DNA of 64,000 nucleotides from the NCBI RefSeq assembly GCF_001278805.1, contig NZ_CP012602.1, positions 3,631,501-3,695,500 on the forward strand, written 5' to 3'. The notes beneath the pieces were generated by a model. That model did no database searches, was not told where the DNA came from, and saw nothing but the letters and a program-made list of their open reading frames with translations. How positions within the stretch are numbered: position 1 is the stretch's first letter; each line of letters opens with the position of its first letter. The DNA is from Bacillus sp. FJAT-18017. GTDB taxonomy: Bacteria; Bacillota; Bacilli; Bacillales; Cytobacillaceae. The position numbers and the translations under genes were made by a program. Shown piece after piece: positions 45,613 through 54,300 of this stretch.

Positions 45613-45678
45613 TGTCCACTACACACGGACAAAGAGGTGAGAATGAGGGAAAATGTCTTTTTTAGGGGTCTGACCCCT
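45613..45678. repeat. REP-like element, copy 5
   Basis: GTCCACTACACACGGACAAA, AAATGTC and AGGGGTCTGACCCCT; the middle stem is more worn than in the other copies. Confidence 0.7.
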
Positions 45679-45689
45679 TCACGCCCTAC

Positions 45690-45733
45690 TTGTGACGCTC
45701 GTCACAACTATTTTGTAAGGGGTTTGGTATGGT
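45690..45733 (+). promoter_or_regulatory. Fnr-type box in activator position before the DUF438 gene
   Basis: TTGTGACGCTCGTCACAA (45690-45707) is an 18-bp perfect palindrome containing TGTGA-N6-TCACA, exactly the Bacillus Fnr consensus. A TATGGT -10 at 45728-45733 would put the centre (45698.5) at about -41.5, the class II activator position. Confidence 0.7.
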
Positions 45734-45803
45734 ATGGGTGTGAGGTTTTGATAATTGTTCTCAATCAAAGTGTTTACTTATTTTGTAGTGAAGGGGAATT
45801 GCT

Positions 45804-47048
45804 ATGAGTGAGCTTATTAATAATCGTGAAGTGCATATAGAAGGTAAGATTGTGAGCGAGGGCCGTTTAGCTATATTGGAAGGGATTTTCTTGGGCTTGT
45901 ATAAAGGACGGCACAAGGCAGACGTTCAGGACGAATTTGACAAGAAAATCGGAAAGGTCACGGTTGAGGAAGTAACACATCTCTCCCATTTTCAGCGGCA
46001 ACTCTTGGAATCGGAAGGCCTTACAAAAAGTGAGGTTCAAAAGTTGTCCGATGACCATATGGATATTCTGAAAGGAAAGATTCTCGACAAGCAGCGTCCG
46101 GAAGATGAGCCGGGCCATCCCATTCACACTTTTAAGCTTGAAAACAGAGAATTGGAGAGATTGATTGAAACGAGGGTCGCTCCCCATACCGAGCAGTTTG
46201 CCCGTGAGGAAAGCACTGAGGCGATCACTCTGCTTCTTGAGGATTGCAATTTACTGTATGAAGTTGATAAGCACTATGTACGGAAAGAGCATCTGATTTT
46301 TCCATACCTTGAGAAATATGGCATCTTTGGTCCCTCCACAAATATGTGGCGTATCAACGATTTCATTCGGGAAGGCATCAAGGAACTAAGACAAAAGCTG
46401 GCCACCTACAACGGTGACAAAGCTTCTGTTCTGGAGTCCGCGCAATTTGTCATCGAACAGGTTCTGCACATGGTTTACCGGGAAGAAAACATCCTTTTCC
46501 CAATGTGCCTCGACAAACTGACCGAAGATGAATGGATGAAAATTGCTCTTGAAAGTGATGAAATCGGCTACTGCCTCATTAGTGCCCCGGCAAAGTGGAA
46601 GCCTGAGCGTAATGAACTTCCTACGGATGCAATGTCTGAAGGGTTCATTAAGCTAGAAACCGGAATTCTTTCGCTGAAGCAGCTTGAACTCATGCTGAAC
46701 CATCTTCCAATTGACATAACGTTCATTGATGAGAATGATGTTGTCCGTTATTTCTCATTTGGAAAAGAAAGAATCTTTCCTAGAACTAAAGCTATCATCG
46801 GACGGACCGTGCAAAATTGCCATCCTCCAAAGAGCGTTCATATTGTCGAAGAAATTCTTCACGATTTCAAATCGGGAAAAAAAGACAGTGAGGACTTTTG
46901 GATAAAGGCACGTGGCAAATACGTCTATATTCGCTATTTTGCAGTTCGTGATGAAGACGGTAACTACGGAGGAACACTTGAGTTTACCCAGAATATTGAG
47001 CCAATCCAGGGCATTCAGGGTGAGAAGCGAATTCTCGCGATGGACTGA
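45804..47048 (+). CDS. DUF438 / hemerythrin / PAS-domain protein
   Basis: 414 residues: an N-terminal DUF438 domain with HLSHFQRQLL and a histidine-rich pattern, a hemerythrin-like domain (about 105-245) with H(T)F-like first site, KHYVRKEHLIFPYLE and HMVYREENILFP as diiron ligands, then a PAS-like domain (about 300-400). Such proteins bind O2 or NO or repair iron centres, and lack an output domain here. The start follows AAGGGGAAT. An Fnr-type box upstream suggests low-oxygen induction. It is divergent from the truncated haemoglobin gene. Confidence 0.85.
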   Translation: MSELINNREVHIEGKIVSEGRLAILEGIFLGLYKGRHKADVQDEFDKKIGKVTVEEVTHLSHFQRQLLESEGLTKSEVQKLSDDHMDILKGKILDKQRPEDEPGHPIHTFKLENRELERLIETRVAPHTEQFAREESTEAITLLLEDCNLLYEVDKHYVRKEHLIFPYLEKYGIFGPSTNMWRINDFIREGIKELRQKLATYNGDKASVLESAQFVIEQVLHMVYREENILFPMCLDKLTEDEWMKIALESDEIGYCLISAPAKWKPERNELPTDAMSEGFIKLETGILSLKQLELMLNHLPIDITFIDENDVVRYFSFGKERIFPRTKAIIGRTVQNCHPPKSVHIVEEILHDFKSGKKDSEDFWIKARGKYVYIRYFAVRDEDGNYGGTLEFTQNIEPIQGIQGEKRILAMD

Positions 47049-47072
47049 GCCAGATAAAATATCCCCTTTCGA

Positions 47073-47104
47073 CCAAGCCCCTTACTATGGGCCTGGTTTT
47101 TTAT
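47073..47104 (+). terminator. Terminator of the DUF438 gene
   Basis: CCAAGCCC pairs with GGGCCTGG (one mismatch), followed by six T. Confidence 0.82.
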
Positions 47105-47169
47105 TGCCTAAACAAGAAATTGTTCAGAGTCTTCTTGAAGGAGTTTCAAATTCTATACCGAATTCATTT

Positions 47170-47583
47170 CTAATAGTATTTTATCCCAATAGTTGGATTC
47201 CTCTTTTTTAATTCGTCGAGGAACTGCTGTTCTTCCAGGGGAGAAATCGTAACAGTCCCATATTTTCCATACTGAATTTCAATTCGTCTAATTGATAATG
47301 CTGGCGCAGTAAATAGATGCGTTGTATGTCGAATCGAGTTAATTTCCTGTATTCTAATTGTTTTTTTAAAAGGACCATAGTATATCTTAAGAGTTTCATC
47401 TCCAAGTTTGTACCGAGTATGGAACCAAATACTTAGCAACAAAGTAATCATACATAATGAGATGATTAATCCCAAACTATCAAATTCGCTAAAGCTCGAT
47501 TGATAAAAAAGCATAGTAAAACCGGCAATCACTATCCAAATCAACGTACCCATCCACACATCTCTCTTTGAAGAAAAAATCAT
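47170..47583 (-). CDS. Membrane protein with a bacterial PH-like domain
   Basis: 137 residues: two helices (about 12-55) and a beta-rich C-terminal part with LGDETLKIYYGPFKKTIRIQEINSIR, which resembles bacterial PH domains of the YdbT/bPH type. The ATG at 47583 follows GGAGGGG; the longer frame upstream overlaps the divergent peptidase gene and is not used. The function is unknown. Confidence 0.65.
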   Translation of the reverse strand: MIFSSKRDVWMGTLIWIVIAGFTMLFYQSSFSEFDSLGLIISLCMITLLLSIWFHTRYKLGDETLKIYYGPFKKTIRIQEINSIRHTTHLFTAPALSIRRIEIQYGKYGTVTISPLEEQQFLDELKKRNPTIGIKYY

Positions 47584-47671
47584 TATATCCCCTCCCCTCC
47601 AATGAGTTATACGTGTCTTGCTCCTACTTTGGTTCATAAATATATTTTTAAATTGTACAGGGGGAATGTCA

Positions 47672-49132
47672 GTGAAAAAATTAAAAATCGCCTTTCTAAT
47701 TTTAGCAAGTTTTCTCGTAGTTTTTCTAATTGTAACCGGTATACGGGCTATGATGGTTGAAACAAAACAGCCCAAGCCAATCCCTACCACTGAGGCATTT
47801 GATGAAGAAACCGCAGTAAAGCATATGTCCGAGGCCATTACCTACGAGACAATCTCCTATCAGGATCGCACCAAATTCAATTTAAACGAGTTTGACAGAT
47901 TCATTGAATTTTTACAAAAAAGCTATCCCTTAGTTCACGAACAGCTAGAACTTGAAAAGGTCAATGAGTATGCACTCGTATATAAATGGAAGGGGTCTGA
48001 CCCCTCTAAAAAACCGATCGGCCTGACCAGCCATTATGATGTCGTTCCTGTGCTGAGCGGTACAGAAGCCAATTGGGAACAGAAGCCGTTTAGCGGGGCT
48101 GTCTCTGATGAGAAGATTTGGGGAAGAGGAACACTTGATGATAAAATCGGTGTCATCGGCATCCTTGAAGCCGCAGAACACTTACTGAAGCAGAATTTCA
48201 AGCCAGAACGCGACATGTATTTTATGTTTGGCCATGATGAGGAAATTGGCGGAGATGAAGGCGCCAGCGCGATCGCAAATTTAATGAAGGAACGTGGAAT
48301 TACGTTTGAATTCGTTCTTGATGAAGGCGGAGCGATTGTTGAGAATATGGTTCCAGGCGTTAATCAGCCTGTAGGGGTTGTTGGAATATCTGAAAAAGGT
48401 TCAGCGACCGCTGAACTTACCATAGAAGGAAGCGGTGGTCACTCCTCACAACCGAAGAATCGGACCAATATAGGGCGTATTGCCAGTGCGATTGCCAAGC
48501 TTGAAGAAACCCAGTTCAAGGGTGATCTAAGAGGTCCTGGTGAAGATTTATTCGAATTCGTTGCGCCGGAAATGAGCTTCGGCATGAAGTATGTATTTGC
48601 CAACAAATTTATATTTGAGCCAATCATAGAAAAAATCCTCCTCGGGCAGCCTGCCACTGCAGCCTTAATCAGGACAACGATTGCACCAACCATTTTCCAG
48701 GCCGGGGAACAATACAACGCATTACCTGAAGAAGCAAAGGTCATCATCAACCATAGGCTTATGCCTGGCGACTCATTGGAGGATGTTAAGGAGTTTATCG
48801 AGGAAACAATTGATGATCCGGATATAAAAGTGACCGTAACTGGAAACGAAGCAAGTTCTGTTTCATCCATTGATAGCTGGCAGTTCAAAACTATCCAGCA
48901 GGCGGCGCGGAATGTTTACACCGACGCTGTCATCGCACCGTATCTGATGTTTGCAGGCTCCGATGCGCGCCATTATGACCCGGTATCAAAAGACACCTAC
49001 CGCTTCCTGCCCGTGCAAATCACAGGAGAAGATCTGAACAGGATGCATGGAACAAACGAACATGTCAGTATAAAAAACTACTTGAATGCAATAAAGTTTT
49101 ACATTGAAATCATGAAAGAAGGAAACAAATAA
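47672..49132 (+). CDS. M20-family metallopeptidase, PM20D1/CPS1-like, membrane-anchored
   Basis: About 486 residues. An N-terminal hydrophobic segment (5-27) is an anchor or signal. The M20 zinc site follows: SHYDVVPV (His, Asp), GRGTLDDK, GHDEEIGGDEG and a C-terminal His in HVSIKNY. The family motif GSDPSKKP before the first His is present, as in PM20D1 and yeast CPS1. The GTG at 47672 is preferred: AGGGGG lies seven bases before it and only one base before the ATG at 47666. It cleaves or forms N-acyl amino acids or peptides outside the cell; the substrate is not known. Confidence 0.88.
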   Translation: MKKLKIAFLILASFLVVFLIVTGIRAMMVETKQPKPIPTTEAFDEETAVKHMSEAITYETISYQDRTKFNLNEFDRFIEFLQKSYPLVHEQLELEKVNEYALVYKWKGSDPSKKPIGLTSHYDVVPVLSGTEANWEQKPFSGAVSDEKIWGRGTLDDKIGVIGILEAAEHLLKQNFKPERDMYFMFGHDEEIGGDEGASAIANLMKERGITFEFVLDEGGAIVENMVPGVNQPVGVVGISEKGSATAELTIEGSGGHSSQPKNRTNIGRIASAIAKLEETQFKGDLRGPGEDLFEFVAPEMSFGMKYVFANKFIFEPIIEKILLGQPATAALIRTTIAPTIFQAGEQYNALPEEAKVIINHRLMPGDSLEDVKEFIEETIDDPDIKVTVTGNEASSVSSIDSWQFKTIQQAARNVYTDAVIAPYLMFAGSDARHYDPVSKDTYRFLPVQITGEDLNRMHGTNEHVSIKNYLNAIKFYIEIMKEGNK

Positions 49133-49183
49133 AAATGGTGGACGGCTACTTGCTTCAATGAAGAAGCAGAAGTCCGTCCCCTT
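49130..49183 (-). terminator. Terminator of the acylphosphatase gene
   Basis: A long stem (GGACGG outer pair, GAAGC/GCTTC inner) is followed by TTTTTATTTG on the minus strand. Confidence 0.7.
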
Positions 49184-49184
49184 C

Positions 49185-49538
49185 CTATTTCACTATTTTG
49201 AATGTCTCGTCTTCCTTATCAACAGGCAGACCAGTCACAATCATTTCTTTCACAGAAGCTCTTTTCAAGGACTGCATACATTTAATCAGAAAAGCAATTT
49301 TAGCTTCTTCCCCTTGTAGTTCGGCTTCCACACTTCCATCTTCCCTATTTCGTACCCACCCTGCTAAACCCAGTCTTTCCGCAAGACAAAATAGTTCAAG
49401 CCGGAATCCAACATTCTGTACTCTTCCGGAAAACACAGCTTTTCTCCTAACCATATTGCTTGAATCGAAAAACGGTAACCTCGTCCGATTTGCATGATTA
49501 ATTACGTAACTGTCCCGCAGCTTTTTTAGTACCTTCAT
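49185..49538 (-). CDS. Acylphosphatase with an N-terminal extension
   Basis: 117 residues. The acylphosphatase domain starts near residue 30 with the phosphate-binding FSGRVQNVGFRLE (catalytic Arg) and has the catalytic Asn in GWVRNREDGSVE. The first 28 residues are additional to the usual 90 and contain basic residues. The longer start is supported by AAAGGGG before the ATG at 49538, while the internal Met has no ribosome site. Family enzymes cleave acyl phosphates. Confidence 0.88.
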   Translation of the reverse strand: MKVLKKLRDSYVINHANRTRLPFFDSSNMVRRKAVFSGRVQNVGFRLELFCLAERLGLAGWVRNREDGSVEAELQGEEAKIAFLIKCMQSLKRASVKEMIVTGLPVDKEDETFKIVK

Positions 49539-49773
49539 AGTTACTTACCCCTTTTATCGTAAAATGATAAAAAACTGACATTGAAGAATATCCATACGAA
49601 CTTGTTCAATTAAATTGTACTGGTTCTTATCCGTTTTCACCATTTTTATTAGGCTTAGTATTCATCGTTATTTCCTTGGAAATTGGCGAAACAGTAACAA
49701 GTTCACTGAATAGCTAGATTTAACAGGAATCACCGTAACCTATTACGGTGATTTTGTTTCGCTCCATATCCGT
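49539..49773. other. Intergenic stretch with a hairpin and a short hydrophobic frame
   Basis: ATCACCGTAA pairs with TTACGGTGAT near 49727-49753. A plus-strand frame of about 48 codons (to TAG at 49717) includes a hydrophobic segment but has no ATG, GTG or TTG start, so I do not call a gene. Confidence 0.4.
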
Positions 49774-50115
49774 CTAAGAGAAAAATAAACCAGTTAAGTA
49801 TTTTTGAATCAGTAAAGAGAATCCCCAGCCGATTACTCCTAGTCCTATCGCTACTGGCAGCTGAATTGAAAATTTAAATGCAAGATAAATAATCAACAAC
49901 ATAACTATTGTAGATGGAAGGCCCACTAGTACTCCAAAAGTAAATTGTAAAACGCTTTGCGCTGACTCCCCTTGGACAATTAACCAAATAATGCTAAGCA
50001 AGCTTATCAATGGCAAGGCCGCTATTACTCCTCCATAAACCGGAAACCTTCTCGCTAGTTCAGTTACTATACCAATAATTGCAGCGGAACTTATAATTTT
50101 AATAAGCAAATACAT
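49774..50115 (-). CDS. DUF3147 small membrane protein
   Basis: 113 residues with four helices and the DUF3147 features ELARRFPVYGGVIAALPL and GVLVGLPSTIVML. Its ATG follows the TAA stop of the MarR-type gene directly, so the two are coupled. Family members are found in many bacteria; the function is not known. The regulator link suggests induction by a ligand of the MarR protein. Confidence 0.82.
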   Translation of the reverse strand: MYLLIKIISSAAIIGIVTELARRFPVYGGVIAALPLISLLSIIWLIVQGESAQSVLQFTFGVLVGLPSTIVMLLIIYLAFKFSIQLPVAIGLGVIGWGFSLLIQKYLTGLFFS

Positions 50116-50514
50116 TTATCTTGATACCTCACTTAATAATCGAAATGCTTCAACTATCTGTTTCCTTTCATCCTCCGTCAACCTTTCAAGCGCTACCTTT
50201 AATTTGAATTCATCTAATTCTGTGTTCTTTTTTAAAACACGCAGACCCTTTTCCGTTAAACGCAGAAACACAATACGCTGATCTGATTCGTTTCTGGCTT
50301 TATTTAACCAACCATTACGAACTAATTTTTTCACATGTTCGGAAGCTGTGTTATGGGATATGGATAAATGTTCTGCTATATCGCGTATTGCTACTAACTC
50401 CTTTTTCTGAACGATTTGTAAAATCCGGACACTTTGATGCGAAATCGCATCTTCATGTGCTGGATGGAGATTAAAATAAATGTCAGTAAAATAGGTATTA
50501 ATTTTTTCAATCAT
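50116..50514 (-). CDS. MarR-family transcriptional regulator
   Basis: 132 residues with a winged helix: helix-turn-helix IRDIAEHLSISHNTASEHVKKL, then wing RNGWLNKARNESDQRIVFLRLTEKG. The ATG at 50514 follows AGGAGGT. An 8-bp inverted repeat overlaps its -10 box, so it probably represses itself and the coupled DUF3147 gene. Ligand unknown. Confidence 0.88.
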   Translation of the reverse strand: MIEKINTYFTDIYFNLHPAHEDAISHQSVRILQIVQKKELVAIRDIAEHLSISHNTASEHVKKLVRNGWLNKARNESDQRIVFLRLTEKGLRVLKKNTELDEFKLKVALERLTEDERKQIVEAFRLLSEVSR

Positions 50515-50545
50515 GGAAGTACCTCCTAGTACATCGTTAAAATAG

Positions 50546-50569
50546 ATTATATCGTATATTGCGATATAA
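50546..50569 (-). promoter_or_regulatory. Operator-like palindrome over the marR promoter
   Basis: TTATATCG at 50547-50554 returns inverted as CGATATAA at 50562-50569, seven bases apart. A minus-strand TATAAT (50546-50551) overlaps one arm. This is the usual place for MarR autorepression. Confidence 0.6.
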
Positions 50570-50838
50570 AAGACAATAAAAATCAAATATTTTAGTAAAT
50601 CATCCAAAAGCAAGAGTAGAAATTAGGGATATGATAGTTAGCATCCTTTATCCTACTGATTGGGGAGCTGCCTAGTTTATGTATATAGGAAATAGTTTTT
50701 TCATTGATATTCTTTTCCGTAACACCGTGATAATCTTGGAATGATGAAATTTTTCAAAAAAGTAATAAATCTTGCAAACTATTTTCCACTTTCATACGAA
50801 TATATATATGAACCGGTTCAGAAACGAGTGTTGTGACG
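50570..50838. other. Divergent promoter region of the ECF sigma gene
   Basis: TTGCAA, 17 bp, TACGAA at about 50772-50800 could be a vegetative promoter; AACT-N16-CGAA in the same place fits a loose ECF-type promoter. TGAACCGGTTCA lies at 50811-50822. No gene is seen. Confidence 0.4.
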
Positions 50839-51396
50839 ATGCATAGTAATGAAACATCATTGATTAATAGAATAAAAAGCAAGGCAGATGAACATGCGGC
50901 GGATGAGCTTGTCTCTCTTTACTCCAAGGAAATGTATGCCTTTGTTTATAAACAAACGCTGGATAAGGAACTATCCCTTGATTTGACACAGGAGATCTTT
51001 ATTTCCGTGCTTCAATCAATCCATGGATTTAATGCAAAGAAGGCTTCGTTCAAGACGTGGTTATACAAGCTGGCAACATATCGGGTCGTCGATTATTACA
51101 GATCAAGGGCATATCGATACCAGACCATTACCGTAAACTCCGAGGATATAGAAATCACTGACTCTGAAGATTTTACAATCAGTCTTGAATATAAACATGA
51201 GGTGCAAAGAGTTACATCCCTAGTCAACAGTTTGGACAGCCAGTCACAGCAAATATTCCGCTTAAAATTGTTTGCCGATTATTCATTTAAAGAGATTGCC
51301 GCAACACTGGGTTTGCCAGAATCCACAATCAAGACAAAGTACTATTCCTTGCTTAAAAAGGTGAAAGAGGATATGGAGGCTGATGACAATGAATAA
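50839..51396 (+). CDS. ECF-type sigma factor
   Basis: 185 residues. Region 2 (about 20-95) has LSLDLTQEIFISVLQSIHGF and the promoter-melting FKTWLYKLATYRVVDYYRSRAYR; region 4 (about 125-180) has SQQIFRLKLFADYSFKEIAATLGLPESTIKTKYYSLLKKVK. No region 1 or 3. The gene overlaps the next membrane protein gene by 8 bp. The start is ATG 50839 or GTG 50833; neither has a strong site. The operon order resembles sigY-yxlCDEFG of B. subtilis, but the membrane partner differs. Confidence 0.9.
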   Translation: MHSNETSLINRIKSKADEHAADELVSLYSKEMYAFVYKQTLDKELSLDLTQEIFISVLQSIHGFNAKKASFKTWLYKLATYRVVDYYRSRAYRYQTITVNSEDIEITDSEDFTISLEYKHEVQRVTSLVNSLDSQSQQIFRLKLFADYSFKEIAATLGLPESTIKTKYYSLLKKVKEDMEADDNE

Positions 51397-52150
51397 GGAA
51401 AAGTTCACGATCAACTTCCCTGATGAAAGTGAAATTCGCAGTGAGATCAGGAGTATTGTCCAACAGGGTCTTCCGGTTAAGGAAACATTCACTTCACACT
51501 TGCAGAAAATGTATAGAGAGATTGGTTTTAAGTATTTGTTCAGGGATTCCACGGAACTAGTGTATATTCTCTCAGCTGTCATGTTGGCCATTTTTTATCT
51601 TGCATTCTCTGCAGAACGGTACTTTACTGCAGAAGTAGAAAACTTATATGCGTTCATTTTCATCGTCTCTCCTGTTTCATTTTTAGCCTGCTGCATGATC
51701 TCCTTTTTGAAATTAAAGCATGCCCATACGTTTGAACTTGAAATGACCTGCAAATACAATGTGTTTCAGCTGGCGGGTTTCAGGATGCTTGTATTCGGTA
51801 TAGTCAGTTTTGGAATGAATACAGCCCTAATTGCCGCTATGACTATTTTTTACACCGAGATTAACTTTATTTCGGCCTTTCTAATATCTGCATCATCGTT
51901 AATACTATTTTCAATCCTTTATCTTTTAACGTTGCTAAAGGTGAAAACAACCGCCGGAAAAATTGGTTTTTCTGCACTTTGGTTATTAATGAATCTTTTT
52001 ATTCTCTTTTTTAGCAAGGCTTTTTACTTTGGCCTGTTAAGCCATATCCCAATTGCCCTTTATATCTTAATAATTTCTGCAGGATTGTTTATCTATGCCA
52101 ATACACTTAAGAAATTCATTTCTATTAAAAGTCCCGAGGGGGTTCTGTAA
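51389..52150 (+). CDS. Six-helix membrane protein, possible anti-sigma factor
   Basis: 253 residues: a 60-residue cytoplasmic N terminus, then six helices to the C terminus. It overlaps the sigma gene, the position usually taken by an anti-sigma factor. It has no zinc-binding anti-sigma motif (H-x3-C-x2-C). So the N-terminal part, which is charged and helical, may hold the sigma factor in a way not seen from motifs, or the protein may be a transporter part. The ATG at 51389 has ATGGAGG nine bases before. Confidence 0.6.
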   Translation: MNKEKFTINFPDESEIRSEIRSIVQQGLPVKETFTSHLQKMYREIGFKYLFRDSTELVYILSAVMLAIFYLAFSAERYFTAEVENLYAFIFIVSPVSFLACCMISFLKLKHAHTFELEMTCKYNVFQLAGFRMLVFGIVSFGMNTALIAAMTIFYTEINFISAFLISASSLILFSILYLLTLLKVKTTAGKIGFSALWLLMNLFILFFSKAFYFGLLSHIPIALYILIISAGLFIYANTLKKFISIKSPEGVL

Positions 52151-53028
52151 TGCTGGTTGTAAGTAATGTCAGTAAAAACTTTGGAAGTTTTGTTGCTTTA
52201 AAAGATATTAATCTCGAATTTGAAAATGGGGTATACGGCCTTCTTGCTCCAAATGGAGCTGGTAAAACAACCCTTATTAAAATGCTGACTACTCTTATCT
52301 TCCCTACGAGTGGGGAGATTCTTTATAACGGCACGCCCATAGGGTCACTGGATGAGAGATACCGGGATTTGCTCGGCTATCTGCCCCAGGAGTTTGGCTA
52401 CTATAAAAATTATAGCCCTGTCCAATATCTTTCCTATATTGCCGCTTTAAAGGGAATTGATAGGAAGCAGGCAAAAACAAGAATTATGGAGTTGCTTAAG
52501 CTCGTTGCACTTGAGGACGTCAGCGGGAAAAAAATGAAGAAGTTTTCTGGGGGCATGATCCAAAGGGTTGGCATTGCCCAAGCCATGCTGAATGATCCGA
52601 AAATATTAATCCTTGATGAACCAACTGCGGGGCTTGATCCCAAAGAACGGGCGCGTTTCCGCAACCTAATGGCCGAGCTGGGCAGGGATCGGATTGTTAT
52701 CCTTTCCACCCATATCGTCTCGGATGTTGAGTCTGTCGCAAATCAAATTATTCTTATTAAAGATAAACAAATTTTGTACAAGGATACAATTTCGGAAGTT
52801 TGTGGAATCCTTGCGGGAAAAGTGTATGAATCCACAATTGACTTTGGACTTGCAGCAGATTTTAAACGCAAGCATTTCTCATTGTCGGAAAAACAGGAAG
52901 ATGGAATGCTTAAAATACGATTTATTGCAGAAGGAGAAATTCAGCCTGAATGGATTGCAGTTCGTCCAAGTCTCGAGGATGTTTTCCTGTATATTTACAA
53001 GGATGAAGATACGGAAACAAAATTATGA
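52150..53028 (+). CDS. ABC transporter ATP-binding protein
   Basis: 292 residues with Walker A APNGAGKTTL (about 36-45), Q-loop PQEFGYY, signature KFSGGMIQRVGIAQ, Walker B ILILDEPTAGLDP and a helical C-terminal domain of about 70 residues, as in the DrrA/NatA-type ATPases for two-protein permeases. The ATG overlaps the previous stop (TAATG). It should drive the two permease-like proteins that follow. Confidence 0.9.
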   Translation: MLVVSNVSKNFGSFVALKDINLEFENGVYGLLAPNGAGKTTLIKMLTTLIFPTSGEILYNGTPIGSLDERYRDLLGYLPQEFGYYKNYSPVQYLSYIAALKGIDRKQAKTRIMELLKLVALEDVSGKKMKKFSGGMIQRVGIAQAMLNDPKILILDEPTAGLDPKERARFRNLMAELGRDRIVILSTHIVSDVESVANQIILIKDKQILYKDTISEVCGILAGKVYESTIDFGLAADFKRKHFSLSEKQEDGMLKIRFIAEGEIQPEWIAVRPSLEDVFLYIYKDEDTETKL

Positions 53029-54287
53029 AAAACATTATCTACCAAGAGCTTCGTAAAGTATTCGTCTCTCCTGTTATCGCAAGTTTGTTAATCATATTTA
53101 CCGTATATAATATTTTTCTGATTTACGACCATTCTTTTTTCAGAGATGAAATCGCTGTTGTAAATGAAGTGATAGGCATATACGGGACAGACATAACTCC
53201 GGATTCCATTGCAGCCTTTGAAAACGAATACGATTCTGCATTGGAAAACCTGAATGTCCTTGCCCAAAAAAAGCTTTCTAAAACCTATCAAGATGCTTCC
53301 AGCTTTTTTACCGACATATCCACTGACTCCAATCAGACGTTTACCGAGGCAGAATTAACGGTTGCATCTAAGGCTATTGTCTTTGAAATGTATCTGGATG
53401 AAATGAACGGTATCGGAGACACGTATGAAAAACTCGACTTAAAACGTACCGCAGAATCAGAAATCGCCAATTATAACCTGAGTGGTGAGGCCGCTGAGAG
53501 TGTTAGGAAAACATTCAGTCAGCTAGAAACAAGGAAAGCGGAAATGATTGAGAATGGTGAACATCAAACGCTTTTTTTCCACGGAAAAACCTATATGCTG
53601 CATACGTTTCTGTTCAGGAACCTGCTTAAGGCCATTCTCATTGAGGCATTAATATTATCTGTATTGGCTGCAGCCTATATCAACACCTATGAATTTGAGA
53701 ACAAAACTCACTTTATCACCTACTCTACCAAAAGAGGCCGGAAGCTGGCTGTTGATAAACTTATAGCTTCATTTACAACGAGCATGTCCATGACTACCTT
53801 CCTAATTGCATTTGCAATGGTTTGTTATTTCAGTGTATTTAATTACTCAAATGTATGGAATGTACCGATTAGCAGCTATTTCAATGCAGAATTCAAATTC
53901 CCGTATATTTCCTGGTTTGAATTGAATTTTGCCGAATACTTCGGATTATGCATCCTCCTGCTTTACATATGCCAGCTGTTTTTCGCAGCAATTGCGTTTG
54001 TCTTGTCGATATTTATCAAAAATAGCTATCTTGTCTTCGTTGTGTTTCTGCTTGTCTGGGGAATGGCGGTTATGATTCCTGGACTAGTTCCTCTTGACTC
54101 AAACCTGCTGTTTACAACAAGGCTGAACCCTTTTACACTCGTGAACAACCCTCACCTTTGGTTCATGGCTTGGGGAGCTTTCCGTGTTAAATTTCAAGAA
54201 ATTACAACAGTGGGGATTTGGAGTTTTATCCTTCTCGCTGGCCTCTTTATCAGTTTGGCTCGATTTAAAAAACAAAACATTTACTAG
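53025..54287 (+). CDS. ABC-2-type permease-like membrane protein
   Basis: 420 residues: one helix at the N terminus (about 12-32), an outside domain of about 160 residues, then five or six helices (about 200-415). This N-helix plus long loop plus helix bundle is seen in ABC-2 permeases of the export type. The ATG overlaps the ATPase stop (ATGA). It is a paralogue in layout of the frameshifted gene that follows. Confidence 0.78.
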   Translation: MKNIIYQELRKVFVSPVIASLLIIFTVYNIFLIYDHSFFRDEIAVVNEVIGIYGTDITPDSIAAFENEYDSALENLNVLAQKKLSKTYQDASSFFTDISTDSNQTFTEAELTVASKAIVFEMYLDEMNGIGDTYEKLDLKRTAESEIANYNLSGEAAESVRKTFSQLETRKAEMIENGEHQTLFFHGKTYMLHTFLFRNLLKAILIEALILSVLAAAYINTYEFENKTHFITYSTKRGRKLAVDKLIASFTTSMSMTTFLIAFAMVCYFSVFNYSNVWNVPISSYFNAEFKFPYISWFELNFAEYFGLCILLLYICQLFFAAIAFVLSIFIKNSYLVFVVFLLVWGMAVMIPGLVPLDSNLLFTTRLNPFTLVNNPHLWFMAWGAFRVKFQEITTVGIWSFILLAGLFISLARFKKQNIY

Positions 54288-54300
54288 GCGGGGAACAACA

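Noticed and set aside
47991..48005. The palindrome AGGGGTCTGACCCCT, identical to the REP-like element, lies inside the M20 peptidase gene, in frame as GSDPS.
   Set aside because: GSDPS(L)KP is conserved in the PM20D1/CPS1 branch of M20 peptidases, and the flanking GTCCA/GGACA stems are missing, so this is chance from codon choice, not an inserted element.
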